This document shows, piece after piece, positions 24,671 through 35,150 of a stretch of 64,000 bases of DNA (position 1 is the first letter of the stretch; each line of letters starts with the position of its first letter). This DNA is from Liolophura sinensis. Taxonomy: Eukaryota; Mollusca; Polyplacophora; Chitonida; Chitonidae. The stretch is from assembly GCF_032854445.1 (NCBI RefSeq), contig NC_088302.1, forward strand, positions 16,485,338 through 16,549,337. Reading direction: 5' to 3'. The notes under the pieces are model-generated. The model made no database searches. It saw only the letters and a list, made by a program, of their open reading frames with translations, and had not been told where the DNA came from. Both the position numbers and the translations under genes were made by a program.

Positions 24671-24903
24671 ACCTGTCCACAATACAGGCGTAATGTCCCA
24701 CCTGTCCACAATACAGGCGTAATGTTCCATCTGTCCACAATACAGGCATAATGTTCCACCTGTCCACAATACAGGTGTAATGTTCCAAATGTCCACGGTA
24801 TGTCACGGGCAATATTCCACCGCCTTGCAATACAGGTGTTGTATTCTATATATGCCGACAATCTAAGCGTCGTGTTCCACATCCTTGCAACACAGGCGTC
24901 GCT
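24671..24903 (+). repeat. 29-bp minisatellite, left part
   Basis: Four regular units of ACCTGTCCACAATACAGGCG plus TAATGTTCC occupy 24671-24786, and three or so decayed units run on to the SINE at 24904. Frames that cross it on the minus strand (CGQVEH/CIVDRWN/VLWTGGT patterns) are repeat translations in rotating frame, since 29 is not a multiple of three. Confidence 0.9.
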
Positions 24904-25130
24904 GGGGCCTCTGTGGCCTAATGTATAATGTGCTGGCGCAGCACAATGACCCAAGGAACCTCTTGAGAATGCGGTTGCTCCGAATCCAGCTTAACTGGCT
25001 TCCTTTCCAGCTGCAGGTGGAAAAGTCTTCCAGCAACGTGCGGATGGTCGTGGGATTTCTCGCTGACAGTTGTCGTATAAGTGAAATATTCTTGAATACA
25101 GCGTAAAACAGCAATCAAATAAATTAATAA
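24904..25130 (+). mobile_element. Meta-type SINE inserted in the 29-bp minisatellite
   Basis: The head GGGGCCTCTGTGGCCTAATG, core CGTGCGGATGGTCGTGGGAT and tail TCTTGAATACAGCGTAAAAC are present. The hairpin and CCCACCATAATG segment are deleted. Flanks ACAGGCGTC (24892-24900) and ACAGACGTC (25134-25142) probably represent the target duplication and are themselves minisatellite sequence. Confidence 0.9.
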
Positions 25131-25330
25131 AATACAGACGTCATATACCACGAGCTCACAATGCCGTGGTTCTATTCCATCACACCACACAGGCAATACA
25201 GGCGTGATACCCGTCCAAAATACATGCGTGATATTCCACTTCCACATCGCACGAACAGTATCATGGTTGACCTTTTCTACAGCACACGAGTCACTCTTAA
25301 CTTGTCCATAATGCATCCTTCAAGATTATT
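25131..25330 (+). repeat. 29-bp minisatellite, right decayed part
   Basis: Fragments such as GGCAATACAGGCGTGATACC, GTCCAAAATACATGCGTGAT and CTTGTCCATAATGCATCC continue the unit seen at 24671-24786 beyond the SINE. Copies are irregular. Confidence 0.6.
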
Positions 25331-26242
25331 CCAGATGAGAGACTGTGTGAGAGTGTCTTAATAATGTCATCACCTGCTACTTCTTGAGCTAGGTTCGGGC
25401 CTTAGGAATGAAGAAATAAGGGAGCTGGGAAACACGTTGGTGGCAGGAGAGATTGAGCTCTTGTTGTATCCATCAAGGAAGTTTTCAGTGTAACAATTAG
25501 ATTTCTGAACAACATCTTATCTTATTATGTTCTCGCTGGCATCAGTACAGTACATTATGTGTTTGCTCCACCTCGGCAGCACCTGGTCAAAGCTCTTTCA
25601 TTTGGTTTTTTTCGGGCAGCATATCTGATGCCTGTGGAATTTGAGACAGTATTTTGTTCTAGGTTTTTTTTTTCAAATCGAAACACATTCTTTGGATTTC
25701 GTAACGCCTAGATGGAAAAAATTTTTAACAATGAAATGTAACTGGCCACAAAATAGTTGCTATGACCCCTAATAAGTGTACTTCACAGCGACGTGTCAAT
25801 GGGCATGAATTCAAATTGTATCGAATTGAAATTCCAGAGAGCCGCAGCTAATACTTAATAAAACTGTTATCACTGAATTGTCAATCATACGAAGAGGACG
25901 CGCTGTATGCTTCAAATACTTGCGAAATGCATCTAAGCCCACATTTAATTTTAGCTTCAACACATTTCTTTCAAACGAAAAGACCATGTCTTAAGTACTC
26001 AGCTAAACTGACTAAAGCTAGGCCCAGAGGTATATATTGTATACGGAACACCGGTGTATTTAATTGGGGGGCGACTAAATTTTACTTACACCTGGAAAAA
26101 CAGAAGATTAACTGAGGTCTGTCAGCTCAAACATAAGTCTTTGTCTTCCTTTGCAATACAGCAACACATATCGGTCAGAAAAGGGTATACCTACATCACA
26201 AAGACACATTGTAAAGTAAACTCCAGTGTAGACATATTTGAC
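25331..26242. other. Unique non-coding stretch
   Basis: I see nothing beyond short T-rich runs. Open frames are short and featureless. Confidence 0.5.
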
Positions 26243-26562
26243 AGCTCCAATGGCCTAATGGTTAGATCGTCCGCCTCGAATCAAGCCCGGGTCGGGTCAT
26301 ACCATTCCAAATTCTCAGCACTAAGATGTAAGAGCAAGGAAACATGACTAGTTGGCACGAAGTCAGTCTAATGGGACTGGGTGAGGTGTCATGTCTGGTG
26401 TCTTCTGCATGATACTTCAGTGGCGGCAGCACTTTAGTGGCATGGACTCGCCCTGTCACAAGAAGACACAATACATGTACACACACTTAATGACTACTTG
26501 TCGCCATATGACTGAAAAATTGTCAAGTACGACGTTAAACCCCAAGCTTACATACATACTAG
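26243..26562 (+). mobile_element. tRNA-SINE of a second family ('SINE2')
   Basis: The head GGCCTAATGGTTAGATCGTC plus CGCCTCGAATCAAGCC is tRNA-like (A-box TAATGGTTAG). The body has GACTGGGTGAGGTGTCATGT and GCATGATACTTCAGTGGCGG. The tail GACTGAAAAATTGTCAAGTA plus CGACGTTAAACCCCAAGC ends in a few (CATA) units. The same body and tail occur at 46650-46939 and, reversed, at 57927-58272. The strand follows from head-to-tail order. Confidence 0.88.
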
Positions 26563-26744
26563 ATAGGCTTTTTTTAAACTTTCTGTTAGGTTATAACAGT
26601 TGACATGATTTTTCTCTTCGTCCGTTATTAAGGATTCTTTGGTGTCCAATACGTTTAGCGGTGATTTTGTTTTTATATCTTTTGAACTTAATATCGTCAT
26701 TTCTTGTCCCAGGTGGTATAAATACACATGCACAAGAGAATGTA

Positions 26745-26945
26745 TAATTCAACGTTGCAGTGAAAAAGTAAAGTGCTTTTGGGTTTCTTCGTGGGCGCAT
26801 GTAAAGGAGGCTGGAGTGTATCCGAGATCATAACATCGTTGTGAATGGCTTTGTGAAGGACAATATTCTGCTTTAAGTTCGCACGCGATGTGCTGGTATT
26901 GTTGCACAAGCGTTAAGTACTACGTTAAACTTCATTAAGTCAGTC
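26745..26945 (+). repeat. Decayed SINE2-like 3' part
   Basis: The segment ends with GCGTTAAGTACTACGTTAAA and CTTCATTAAGTCAGTC, a recognisable but diverged form of the SINE2 tail. The upstream body is barely alignable. It directly follows a better copy, so it may be an older insertion or a related subfamily. Confidence 0.45.
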
Positions 26946-28428
26946 ATGTAACAAGATAGATCAAGTGCTCTGATCAAATAATCTGATCAAACAGTTTTGA
27001 AATAAATTGGGTATCTTTGACACAAACCATGCCGTACCACGCATCTCAATAAATGTTTTAACCTGAAATGTTTTTTTCTATATTTAGGGAAAACTCACGT
27101 AAAAACTAGTTTCACATTCTCTGAATGTTATATGTTTGGGGTCTCTTGCTGAAATAATTATTTAATCTAAGTTGATTAGCCTCACAAAAAAAAAACCACA
27201 TGTGTGCCATTTATACAAATGAATGTGAAATAAAAGAATATTTCTTTTTATATTTTGATCCTTTTTATGTCCTTCTCAAGAATATTTCATCTGAGTTAAT
27301 GGGGACAAGTTAATCGGTGGGTGAAATAGAAAAGGGAATAAGACAAACATCATGCATGTGAGTTCAAATAACAGCTGAATAACCTGATCTGAGACGAAGG
27401 CGTCGAAATAATAATACGCACTATAAACATGCGATTGCCTGCGGGGTATACTGTGTGAAAGCATCCTTAAACCAACAACGTTTCCAAGAACAATTTACCG
27501 TTATCTTGAATGCCATATTCTTAAAAACCGCTCGAGTAGCCAACCATGGCGTCGTTTAATTACAGACGACCGTTCTCTTTTATCCGATCGGCTAACATTG
27601 ACCTCATAACATAAACAACCGAGTTTTATTTAAGCAGTGAGTTTGATTTACGGCGCCGATTTCTGATGGAGATTAAGTTGGTTGTGTCAATGAGTGTTGC
27701 AGGGAACAACGAGACTAGGGGTAGAAGATAGACAAGGCCTTCTGGACGCGGGGTATCGGGGTATCGGCTGAATGTCGACTGGTATAATGTAACATTAATC
27801 GGTTACGGTCTGTATGGGTGATAGGAGGCGAGGCCTCTGGCGAGTTAGGAGCCAACTGTTAATCTTTATGGGCCTTCTAATAGAGCGCCAGAGACTTACA
27901 GCGAGGTTTGGGTGAATATCTCATTCCGTTCTGTCTGATTCTGCATAGGTACCAACAGCTAGTTACCGAAGCCTTCCCGCTCAGTGCCCAAATAAACCGT
28001 TGACATTTAAACGGATTAATTACCTTTACCCACTGCAGATTATGAAAGAAAAACAGCGGTAAAATGTTACCGTAGTCATTCCTGTAGGATTTTCACCACA
28101 TTTAACAGCATTCGCACATTATGGGGAAGGAAATTACCAAAATGTAATTTTGCCCAAGCAGTTGCAATAATGTCCGGTAATGTTTTACTCAGCTTTGTAT
28201 AATCAATAAAGTCGAAGAATGGAATTTTCTGTCAACCACTGTGACCTGTTTGCGCTACAAAATGCATTTTAACGCTCAAATGCTGTTAGCATGTAGGTTG
28301 TATCAATTTAAGTAAACGTTAACGGATTTCCTTTTTTTTCTTTCTTTTTTATTGTGGCTTAGTTGGGGAGCCTGTCTCAATAAACGATTCAGGACAAATT
28401 GGTTTTCGAATTGCTGTGACGAGTCAGG
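26946..28428. other. Mostly unique non-coding stretch
   Basis: A ~40-bp piece near 27258-27295 (TTATGTCCTTCTCAAGAATA) may be a SINE tail remnant. The stretch 27540-27960 is more G/C-rich than its surroundings but has no coding frame with splice sites that I can defend. Confidence 0.45.
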
Positions 28429-28450
28429 CAATACCACTGCAGTGGTATTG
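28429..28450. repeat. Perfect 22-bp palindrome
   Basis: The left half is CAATACCACTG and the right half is its exact reverse complement, centred on the CTGCAG between 28439 and 28440. It is unspaced, so it could form a cruciform or be a dimeric protein binding site. No repeat family is attached. Confidence 0.85.
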
Positions 28451-28544
28451 TGTTTTACATCTGCGTGGGCAGAAAAAAAGCTTTTATCCGCACGCTTTTA
28501 TAACACCCAGAATTCTCACTGCCGTGATCTATGAAATTTTGATT

Positions 28545-28872
28545 TTTGTTTAACGCCATAAACAAGAATTTTTCATTTATACGACGGAGGCCACTTTTAC
28601 AGGTAGAAGAAACCGGAGCGTCCGGTGCAAACTTCTGACGGTTGGCAAGTTATACTGGTGAACTTTTCCACGTGTAATATATGTTATGTTGGTTAAAAGC
28701 CAGCGAACTGTATGTAAGGCTACACGAGAGAGCACCCTTGACCACTTAGTGCTACTATAGCCCGCAGAACAATAGAATGCAGGGGATCTTGCAAATTCCC
28801 ATGTCTCATGTGCCCTTGCATTTGAAAAGCAAGCACCTGAACCAATTGGCTACGACAGCTCCGAACTATTTT
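28545..28872 (-). mobile_element. Near full-length tRNA-SINE-like element, family D
   Basis: On the plus strand the reversed tail TTTGTTTAACGCCATAAACA leads to TACGACGGAGGCCACTTTTA, GGTAGAAGAAACCGGAGCGT, GCCAGCGAACTGTATGTAAG and a head ending ACCTGAACCAATTGGCTACG. Read on the minus strand, the head TAGCCAATTGGTTCAGG is A-box-like. The tail resembles that of the Meta family but the body is different. Related fragments lie at 1205, 3035, 5440, 42955 and probably 46588. Confidence 0.7.
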
Positions 28873-29393
28873 TGAGCATGACTTTGATGCAGTGTTCGTC
28901 AGAATAAACCTTGTTCAGACCAATGGCTTAAATACAAACAGTATTTGAGTTGAAGGACTGCATAACCAATGCGATAATTACAAATATGTAATAAGGCCTA
29001 AAATCCGTACAAATGGATATTGTGAAATAATCGCTGATAATGTAACTCCAGGTGGAACAGACGATGAAAAACATGCTCCTTGGTGTAACTTTGGTGTATT
29101 AATTCCTCTTTTTAATGGCACGGTATTTTTTTCTGTCACAAATCTCAATCAGCCTAAAATATTAGATTTGTTTTTAGTTTTCAAAACTTAATTAATAATT
29201 AATTTAATTATTGAAAATGCCGGCAGATGATTCCCATCTTCTACTTCATTTATCAGTCTTACCGAACTTCATATTTGTTCACTTAAAGCCTAAACATGAC
29301 GATTTGACTAGAGTTGTTAAAGATTCATACCACAGACAATCTAAACGTGAGTGATCGTAGTTACCTGAAAAAAAAACCCAGCTTGCTGAAGAA
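28873..29393. other. Unique A/T-rich stretch
   Basis: I see no gene or repeat apart from the AATTAATAATTAATTTAATT inverted-repeat-like run near 29190-29212. Confidence 0.5.
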
Positions 29394-29600
29394 CGGTGGT
29401 TTACCCCGTACTCAAGAATATTTCCCTTATACGACGGCGACCAGTGGGAGGAAACCTGGTACAACTCAGGGGAAACCCACGACCATCCGCAGGTTGGTGG
29501 AAGATTTTTCCAAATAGGGCCAAAGAGTAAACCATCATGAGCTGGACTTGAACGCAGAGCTACCGCATTGGTGAGAGGCTCCTGGGTATGGCGTTAAGCA
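29394..29600 (-). mobile_element. Meta-type SINE, near full length, diverged
   Basis: GTGGTTTACCCCGTACTCAA, TACGACGGCGACCAGTGGGA, AACCCACGACCATCCGCAGG, ATCATGAGCTGGACTTGAAC and GCATTGGTGAGAGGCTCCTG follow the reversed order of the family. The extreme head (TAACCAACTGAGCCA) is lost and the hairpin is heavily mutated. Confidence 0.9.
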
Positions 29601-32600
29601 ACACCCACACACATAAATTTAACAGAACCCAATTGAAATTTTGCCTCTGAAACGAAATTATGAATAGTTTTGAATTATGAATATTGAACTTTATTTATGG
29701 AAAGTATCCACCCTTTGCTGCACTATTCATTTATATTCCACAACGCCCTAATGGTTCTAATTCACATGAATGAAACATGCACCAATGCACTTAGGTATCT
29801 ATTATAATACGATACCGATTCACAAATGTCTACTATTGTCATAGTAACACGTCCTTGATGGTTACATGTCAGTGTCCCATACATAATGCATATTTATTGT
29901 GATAATGATCGCTGTCTTATTCATAGCACATATGTCCTGCGTGTACTAAACGGACTGGGATATTGATTCAGGAAGTTACATTCTATCGCCAATAATCTTG
30001 AAAAAAGGATGACTTCACCTGGATTTTGCCTGTTCAGTTGTACTTTTTTTTCTTCGTTTTTATAATATTAATGATAATTAATATTCCAAAACTGCAATGC
30101 TCCATTCACAAAACATCACATCTATGAATGAGATTTTGATGAGGACCAAACCAGCTCACATCCCCCAGACTCTTAAAACATCAGACCAGGATTGTTATGG
30201 CATAGATCGATTTTCCCGGACAAAGGCCATTCCTGGCAGGCCGACAGGTGTTTTCTTCTTGGCGGCAAACAAAACTAACTTTACGATTGGGCTGTGCTCA
30301 TAACTTATGCCACAATACACAGCTACTTTACAGTTGGCGTGAGCACAAGAAACGTTCATTATTCAGAACGATGGAAGACAGTGCACAAACCCACAGACGA
30401 CAAACAACACACCTTGCGTGCAATATGCCGTAGGATGTGTATGCAGTGAGCTTGTTCACAAAACAGCTTGTACCTGTATTCATCATTGGCGAGGAGAATT
30501 TTCAATGATTTTTGTTTATGAGAATGCCGGATATACCAATGTCTCATCAATGAAAACGGACAAAAGTTGTCGGTCTGCGTATGGAAATATGTAGAACACA
30601 TTAGAAAGAATTCTGATGTAAAATCCGTTTTTTCATCAGCATCATTGAACTAAAACTCGTACATTTGAGAGTCTATCGCTTGGTGACATTTACTTTGACA
30701 ATTTAATCCCGTCCAAATTAGAAATTAAACTATGTATAATGATATATTTCTAGCTAAGCATCTCAGTATATGTAACTGCATACTATGAACATAAGAACTT
30801 CTGCTGTCATTATTTTTATTTATTAAATTATTTGATGTGTGTTTATTATTAATGCCTGGAACACACCGCTGCACTCAAGTATACATGACAAACTCCCTAA
30901 CTTAATGCTGCAGCAATATGGCAGTGCCTAATTCAAACAAAAATTTTGCCGTCACGGAATACAATGTCCCCCTGGATTTTTAATTCAGCAGTCGCTTTTA
31001 CGTCATCAATAAGATACATCATAAGTATGGCATACCATACTAGTCAATGGCGTTGATGTCGTTTATACCTATAGAGGGTTTCCAAGCTTCAGAGTTAATT
31101 ATACTGGTGAAGTGGAGATTAATTATCCGAGATAATCAAGGAAATGAGTACATACCTGTCACACGGAAAATCATCGGCAAATGGAACAGGAGTAGCACAA
31201 ATCGGAGGTAGATGCCGCAAAGAATTGTCATGATCTTGGAGCGGTAATTCCAACGTTTTCGGCCATTCAGTTCCACTCATACACACGTACCTTAGCGGTT
31301 GTCCACGACTGGGCAACTATTCCTTTATGGGGATTCCCCTCATCGAGACACTGTCTTTCTAATCCGGACTCAGGAGTAGATTCACTTTTACCATAGATTG
31401 ATCTCAGAAATACCGGGCTTAATTAGTCCGCCATTTCCGACTAGCAATTCCGTGGAAACAGCCGTAAATGCATGGCTAGGATAAACCAGCATGAAGGCAG
31501 GACATTTCAGGTTGAGGTGAAAAAGTTGACCAACTCCGCAAACGACTTTTCACGTCGACGGCCTGGCGTTGTCTGGGTGTGTGGATCGGCCTGGGGAAGC
31601 ACTCCGGGGCGAGACTGCATGCCGTGTCGTCAGTTCATCATTGCTGATGGACGCCGTCACTGAAAACATTACCACACACGCACATCGGGATAATTGACGG
31701 AACGACCTTCCCGCTTAGATTAATGAAAATTAATGCCGTCCCCTGGATGGAATTTACACTTGCCGCGTAAATCAATCTTTAGGCAAGAGTCATCTATAAT
31801 GACAATAATAATCACATAAGCCGAAATAACCAATAGAGTATTAGTACGTTCTGTGAGGCCAGCACTGTTACAGTAGACTAGCTTTAAGTTGTCCAGTGGT
31901 TGGAATCGCACAGCTGTCCGTACAAGTTTGAGATCCACAACAAAAGCGTCCACGGATTTGCACTGTATGCAACCCACCGATCAACGATAAAGACTCCAGT
32001 CAACCAAGTCCGGTGTTTTATAAAACTTCGCACAAACAGCACGCGCGTTGAGGAGCAAGCGATCTATCAGCAGCACGCCTTTTAGTCGATACCATCTGGA
32101 ATGACTGCTAGGGCAGAAGGACAACGATTTTCCCTGCAAGCGCTGCGTGACTGGAAATGGATGGAGTTGTGTGTTGGACTTCATATCGGGCAGGTCCAAA
32201 TTCGGTAAAAATAGGGAGGGTCGCGCCTGAAAGATTACTGGGAGGCCCTTATCAAAGAGAGGTGAAGATTACCGTCGTTTCTGGTGAGAAATTGGAAGTC
32301 CCTAGGTTCTAACCTTGTCACGACATACTCCAAAAGTTTTCAGGCAATGTAGCACCAGTCTGTGATGTATCGAAATGAGAAATAAAAAAAGCAAAAAAAA
32401 AAAAAGAAAAAAAAAACAGGAAAACAACGACGAGGCATTTTTCCTGGCAGGATCTATTTAGATTTGCGATAGACTAGAAGAAAAAAAAATGCCGTAACCT
32501 TGCCAAAATATTCAAACCACGTTCTCGAAATGCTGTTTCTCGAGGAACAGGTTTGAAGGCAAATCAAAACCAGCGTCAAAGATGACTGTTAAGCCGAGAG

Positions 32601-34944
32601 ATCCATTTCGCTGTTGTTGCCGTCATTAATCATATCCCGATATTGAAATAAAATAGGCTAGACATCTAATTGGTTCTCATCGGAGGTATAGTTACAGCAG
32701 TCCCCGGAGCTAATGTTCGTACAATTCAATAACATCAGCAACAGCCGGTGTGGTCACATAAGTAGCTCTCCACAGGAGGGCTGGGGGAGAAAGGCTTTTG
32801 GTGCTGTGTGACGGGAACGGCTCCGCTCCTTTACATCCCACTCAAGTGCTTCCTTACATCGATCTTGTGTTATCTGACATCGGCGGTCCGAGGTTAGACA
32901 ACGATAAATTGACACTGAGTCAACTGGTGGTCAACTCATTCATTTTTACACGTCACGCTGCAAAATCTGTTTACTTTTATTCACCAAAACCCTGCTTTGC
33001 TTGAGTATCTGCCAGATAAAATATATCGCCCAACTATATATCATATGCATATCAATAATACTAAGGTTTAGATCGTGATACTTTTGCGCAAACTGCTTGG
33101 TGCGTTGAAATCGCCGCATCATCGAAATAGTGTATATATTCGGTGGATGAAGACTAGAGTGAACCAAAAGGTTGAGAGATTCTCTGGAGCACACAAAGAT
33201 TGTCAGTTGGTCGGCGTTGGTATACGAAAATTACATGCGCATATTTACCTATATTTGCTGCGGAGACTTTAACGCCTGTTCGTATTGCAATTGGATTGGC
33301 TCCTGGAAAACCTAGTAGTATCCTATAAACCCAGTCAGGCTATAGCTGTCCAAGTGCAGCTTCCTGTTTGGTGTACGAGATGACAAGGGAGTCTTTTTCG
33401 CCTGCTGTTTTGCTCCGAAGGCTCGCTTGTATTCATGAGCTTTGAGGCAAAGAAACCCCGGATTCTTTCCCGCACTTAGCTCTGTTCGTGTAACCGTCTC
33501 AATTAGCCCCAACTTCTAATTGCAATGTGTGACCCGGCATCATTGATTTATTAGCTCTGCCAGTTGAATCCTCTTCGGACCAATAAGTAGTTGAGGTAAC
33601 GAGTGTGTCATTTATAAGAATCAGGCCTTCAAATCTGCTGACCACAATGCCCGGGAATTTCCTCTTAACTAAGCAGCTATAAACTCAGCTCAATGACCAA
33701 CAGAGCCATACCGTCAACTGTGATAAGGAAAGCTTTCATCTCACACCGGATAGATTCAGAACTAAGCGCCTGTCAGCGTGCGGTATCGACCAGAACACTG
33801 CCGAACTATTCCTTCCCAGTCAGATCAACATTATGAGAGGTTAGACTTTGAATAGACAACGGGAATTAAGATCTTCTGACAAAATGAACTTAGCCGTAGA
33901 ATTTGACCATGGGCAGATCCGACTGTTTGTGTGTGTTTGCGTGGGTTGCTGAAACACATATAAATGTTGAAACTGCTAAAACTTATCGGACTATATCCGT
34001 GGGAATGTCATTTAATTCCGTGATGTCTCTATGTAAGGGTGGAGTCATGCATGGTTTTATCTTGCGGTGGACTGGCCACCTAGGAACAACTATATAGCCC
34101 ATATGCAAGAGTAATGGATATTAAATATGACAGCTATTGCGAGTTATCATCAACGAGGACACCACGGGGGACCGTATGCCGCGACACTCTCCGCTGAACA
34201 TGAGCTCTATCATTCCCCGTGGAATTTCTGATTCACTGAACAAATGTCCGCCTTTTCTATTTGTCTGGAATCAAATTTTAAGCACATTTCAAGAACCTCT
34301 CCGAGAAGAATAACGGCACTTAAGATTAATCAAACAAAAATAAATAAGAAGAGTAAATGACGGTTTATTTTCAACAGGGCGTGTGACGAACTCGCGTTAT
34401 CTTCATCACTCAGAAACAACTGAAGGCCAGATGAGAAATAAGATACAAGTTAAAGGCCGAATGAGGAAAAAATGAAAATCTGAAATGCATTAGAAGAATA
34501 AATAACTTGATAAATCGATCAGTCAATCGAGCAAAAAATCAATGATATAGTGAATGGATGAATTAATCAATTAAACGATCAATCAATTAACAGTCATTCC
34601 ATCAATCAGTACAGATGAAGCAATCCGTGATTTCCCCTACCTATGTCAACAGATTAAAACCACAATCCTCTTATATTTAATCCATGTCACATAAAAAAAA
34701 ATTCGTCAGTAACTTGCCAAAGGTTGGGTGGTTTATTCTGGGTGTTTCGACCGGATGAAATTGAAAAACTTGAACATTAAAACACCAGTCATTGAATAAA
34801 TCTGGCAAGGGTCTGCTTACATATTTGCATAAACATGCTGAGTTAATTGACTTAGATAAAAACATTCCGTATACCTTGTTGATGAAATCCAAGTCACTTT
34901 ACTCTCCGATTTTACCTGTTTGCAGTCGTTTTAAAGATACAGAA
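29601..34944. other. Long stretch without recognisable genes or repeats
   Basis: I read through both strands and found no splice-flanked domain, no tRNA-like gene and no clear repeat copy. An A-rich run sits near 32385-32416. Fragments like TTATTTATTAAATTATTTGA near 30825 hint at an old SINE tail but lack a body. Frames of 60-85 codons are scattered on both strands without motifs. Confidence 0.45.
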
Positions 34945-35150
34945 CGGCCGTGGCAGAGTAGTTATATGTAGTCCGCCACATAAACAAAAGACAAGGGTTT
35001 AATCCAGTCAGGTCACGTTAGAGACTTTAAAATTAGCAACATTCGTTACCTGACATAGGCTGATAGGCCAACCACTAGTCTGTCTGGTGTCAGTAGGATG
35101 CATTGGATGAGGCGTCGGGTCTTGTGTCTCGGCATGGTCTTCCGCAAAAC
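34945..35150 (+). mobile_element. Diverged tRNA-SINE related to SINE2
   Basis: GGCCGTGGCAGAGTAGTTAT, AAGGGTTTAATCCAGTCAGG (B-box-like), TCTGGTGTCAGTAGGATGCA and TTGGATGAGGCGTCGGGTCT follow the head-body order of the copy at 26243-26562 and the copy near 46680-46870. No tail is visible beyond GCAAAACC, so the 3' end is lost. Confidence 0.65.

Noticed and set aside
24667-24954. 95-codon minus frame with repeated W/C/G motifs resembling a repeat protein
   Set aside because: It is the 29-bp minisatellite; the unit is not a multiple of three, so the motif changes frame each copy.
33655-33720. Reversed tRNA-like phrase near AATGACCAACAGAGCCAT
   Set aside because: It is short and isolated, with no attached body or tail.
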